From: Periweissella cryptocerci
GTDB taxonomy: Bacteria > Bacillota > Bacilli > Lactobacillales > Lactobacillaceae
DNA: 64,000 nucleotides
Assembly (NCBI RefSeq): GCF_004358325.1
Contig: NZ_CP037940.1
Location: 1,054,001-1,118,000 of the forward strand
Direction of reading: 5' to 3'
How positions within the stretch are numbered: the stretch's first letter is position 1; every line of letters starts with the position of its first letter. The position numbers and the translations under genes are program-made. The notes under the pieces are model-generated. The model searched no databases, was not told the DNA's origin, and was given only the letters and a program-made list of their open reading frames with translations. Shown in pieces: positions 61,875-64,000 of this stretch.

Positions 61875-63890
61875 CTACAGATTAGCTGTCGTTTTGAGTT
61901 CCATGATCGTATCACGTAATGTGGCAGCTTCTTCAAAGTCCAAGCGTTTAGCAGCGGATTTCATTTGTTCTTCTAAGTTAGCAAGCATAATCTTTTGATC
62001 TGCTTTATTCATATCGCGGAATTCAACTTCCGTGAAGCTCGTGCCTTCCTTATCGCCGTCTGCGACTTCATGACTGATTGCGATTAACCCGCGAATTTCT
62101 TTCTTAATCGTGGTTGGCGTGATGCCATGTTCCTCATTGTAAGCGATTTGAATATCACGCCGCCGTTGGGTTTCATCCATCGCCCGTTGCATTGAGCCAG
62201 TGACTTTATCAGCATATAAAATAACATGCCCATTGGAATTCCGCGCAGCCCGGCCAATTGTTTGAATTAGTGACCGTTCGTTACGCAAGAAGCCTTCCTT
62301 ATCCGCATCCAAAATCGCAATCAAGGAAACTTCCGGCACATCAATCCCTTCACGGAGCAAATTAATCCCAATCAAGACGTCAAATTTACCGAGCCGTAAA
62401 TCGCGAATAATTTCCCCACGTTCAAGCGTCTTAATATCTGAGTGCAGATATTTAACTTTAATCCCTAAATCTTTGAAGTAATCCGTTAAATCTTCGGACA
62501 TTTTTTTCGTCAATGTCGTAATGAAGACCCGCTCGTTCTTTTCAACGCGGGCATTAATTTCACCAACTAAGTCATCAATTTGTCCCATGACTTGGCGGAC
62601 TTCCACCGTTGGATCAAGTAACCCTGTTGGTCGAATGATTTGTTGTGCTACATGACTTTCTGGTACCCGCTCTGTTTCATAATCACCGGGCGTGGCCGAC
62701 ATATAAATAATTTTATTAACGTGCTCTTCAAATTCATGCAAGGTCAGCGGACGATTATCCAACGCTGATGGTAACCGGAAGCCATAATCAACTAATTGTT
62801 GTTTCCGAGCCTTATCACCATTATACATCCCCCGTACTTGGGGCATCGTCACGTGACTTTCATCAACCACAATCAAAAAATCATCAGGGAAGAAATCCAG
62901 TAACGTAAATGGTGGTTCACCGGGTTGCCGACCATCCATGTGCCGCGAGTAGTTTTCAATCCCACTCGTGAAGCCCATTTCACGCATCATTTCAATGTCG
63001 TATTCCGTCCGTTGCTTGAGGCGTTGTGCTTCCAACAACTTGCCTTCACTTTCAAAAAACTTCAGTTGCTCTTCAAGTTCTTCAGAAATTGTCCGAATTG
63101 CGCGTTCCATAATTGTGTCATTGGTCATAAAGTGGGTCGCGGGGAAAATTGAAACGTGATCTTCATCAATCAAAATTTCACCAGTTAACGAATCAACTTC
63201 GCGAATCCGGTCAATTTCATCCCCAAAAAATTCAATCCGGAGCGCTTTTGCGTCTTGTGATGCGGGGAAGACTTCGACAATATCTCCATGCACACGGAAA
63301 CGACCACGCTGAAAATCAATATCGTTACGTTGGAATTGAATATCAATTAATTTTCGTAATAAATCATCTCGTTCCATCGTCATACCAACACGCAGTGACA
63401 CCACGTGATCACGATATTGGTGTGGGTCACCCAAACCAAAGATTGACGATACCGAAGCCACAACAATTACGTCGTTGCGTTCCAATAATGATGCGGTCGC
63501 TGAGTTTCGCAGCTTATCAATTTCATCATTGATTGATGAATCTTTTTCGATATACGTATCCGATGATGGTACGTAGGCTTCTGGTTGATAATAATCATAA
63601 TATGAAACAAAATATTCAACCGCATTATCGGGGAAAAACTCTTTAAATTCACCGTACAATTGCCCGGCCAAAGTCTTATTGTGGGACAGCACCAAGGTTG
63701 GTTTATTAACTTCTTTAATCACATTGGAAATCGTAAATGTTTTACCTGTCCCTGTTGCCCCAAGTAAAATCTGTTCCTTTTCCCCGCTTTCAAGTCCATT
63801 CACTAACTGTTCAATCGCCTGGGGCTGATCCCCAGTCGGAACGTATTTTGAGTGCAACTCAAATGCATGTGTGTCATCGCGATCAATCAT
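61875..63890 (-). CDS. uvrB: excinuclease ABC subunit B
   Basis: The 671-aa repair helicase loads onto damaged DNA. Walker [13 protein letters not shown], beta-hairpin [21 protein letters not shown], motif [11 protein letters not shown], motif [11 protein letters not shown], and the C-terminal UvrC-binding UVR helix ([19 protein letters not shown]) are all present. ATG at 63890, with AAAGG 10 nt upstream, is preferred to the TTG two codons earlier. Confidence 0.96.
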   Translation of the reverse strand: MIDRDDTHAFELHSKYVPTGDQPQAIEQLVNGLESGEKEQILLGATGTGKTFTISNVIKEVNKPTLVLSHNKTLAGQLYGEFKEFFPDNAVEYFVSYYDYYQPEAYVPSSDTYIEKDSSINDEIDKLRNSATASLLERNDVIVVASVSSIFGLGDPHQYRDHVVSLRVGMTMERDDLLRKLIDIQFQRNDIDFQRGRFRVHGDIVEVFPASQDAKALRIEFFGDEIDRIREVDSLTGEILIDEDHVSIFPATHFMTNDTIMERAIRTISEELEEQLKFFESEGKLLEAQRLKQRTEYDIEMMREMGFTSGIENYSRHMDGRQPGEPPFTLLDFFPDDFLIVVDESHVTMPQVRGMYNGDKARKQQLVDYGFRLPSALDNRPLTLHEFEEHVNKIIYMSATPGDYETERVPESHVAQQIIRPTGLLDPTVEVRQVMGQIDDLVGEINARVEKNERVFITTLTKKMSEDLTDYFKDLGIKVKYLHSDIKTLERGEIIRDLRLGKFDVLIGINLLREGIDVPEVSLIAILDADKEGFLRNERSLIQTIGRAARNSNGHVILYADKVTGSMQRAMDETQRRRDIQIAYNEEHGITPTTIKKEIRGLIAISHEVADGDKEGTSFTEVEFRDMNKADQKIMLANLEEQMKSAAKRLDFEEAATLRDTIMELKTTANL

Positions 63891-63923
63891 TTTCAACCAA
63901 CCTTTCTTCCTACTAACTGTAGG

Positions 63924-64000
63924 TTACTTATTTACTGAACTTCTCGTTGTTAATGTCTTAAATTCCCCTGTCTTAGCCATCAATTCAATCACCTTGTTCG
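63924..64000 (-). CDS. C-terminal end of an unidentified gene
   Basis: A leftward frame open to the window edge ends ..VIELMAKTGEFKTLTTRSSVNK and a stop at 63924-63926, 33 bp before uvrB. Twenty-five codons are too few to name it. The frame, the spacing to uvrB and the absence of anything else make a real gene end likely. Confidence 0.45.
   Translation of the reverse strand, partial: NKVIELMAKTGEFKTLTTRSSVNK

Overview
The window is chromosomal DNA of a low-to-moderate GC Gram-positive lactic acid bacterium. The 16S/23S sequence type, the uvrB-uvrA and pth-mfd-divIC-tilS-hpt-ftsH-hslO-dusB-lysS-rrn gene orders, the Met T-box, the class C sortase pilus and the cydABDC genes point to heterofermentative Lactobacillaceae of the Leuconostoc/Weissella group. 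Species is not decidable by reading. No phage, transposase, plasmid replication gene or CRISPR array is visible.

Layout. 0-1 kb: rpiA. 0.9-3.5 kb: leftward run of immunity-type genes (membrane protein, SUKH, GAD/Tdi1-like, TPR-like, YezG/DUF600-like) with no toxin in the window. 4-6 kb: divergent PurK-like ATP-grasp protein and a membrane-anchored glucosaminidase. 6-12 kb: cydABDC, cytochrome bd oxidase and its assembly exporter. 12.6-17.3 kb: methionine operon metQ - M20 peptidase - metN - metI behind a Met T-box. 17.3-21.2 kb: nagR-type regulator, nagA, proC, rhomboid. 21.7-26.6 kb: tRNA-Gln and tRNA-Tyr, metallophosphoesterase, DtpT peptide transporter, a small acidic protein, an amino acid antiporter. 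27.5-31 kb: two-pilin/one-sortase operon. 31.3-34.3 kb: YitT, a frameshifted FUSC-type protein, a small secreted protein. 34.5-40.1 kb: tRNA-Thr, tRNA-Asn and an rRNA operon read leftward, 16S-Ile-Ala-23S-5S. 40.6-55.9 kb: leftward housekeeping block lysS, dusB, hslO, ftsH, hpt, tilS, divIC, rqcP, a flippase, mfd, pth. 56.2-58 kb: CBS-ACT protein and WYL regulator. 58.5-63.9 kb: YlbF-family protein, uvrA, uvrB.

The most unusual content is a family of dispersed intergenic repeats, about 0.2-0.74 kb in the larger copies, at about 3.6, 12.1, 12.3, 21.3, 26.8, 44.2 and 58.3 kb. They share a multi-branched fold: a 17-bp closing stem, then internal hairpins. Many base pairs differ between copies by changes on both sides, so the fold appears to be conserved. 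Several copies lie directly against intrinsic terminators. I do not recognise the family.

Quality warnings. The 16S gene lacks roughly 110-120 nt of its universally conserved 3' major domain. The 23S gene carries many one-base indels at invariant sites. ftsH and the FUSC gene are each broken by one missing T in a T-run. These fit assembly or homopolymer error better than biology, but only reads can decide.
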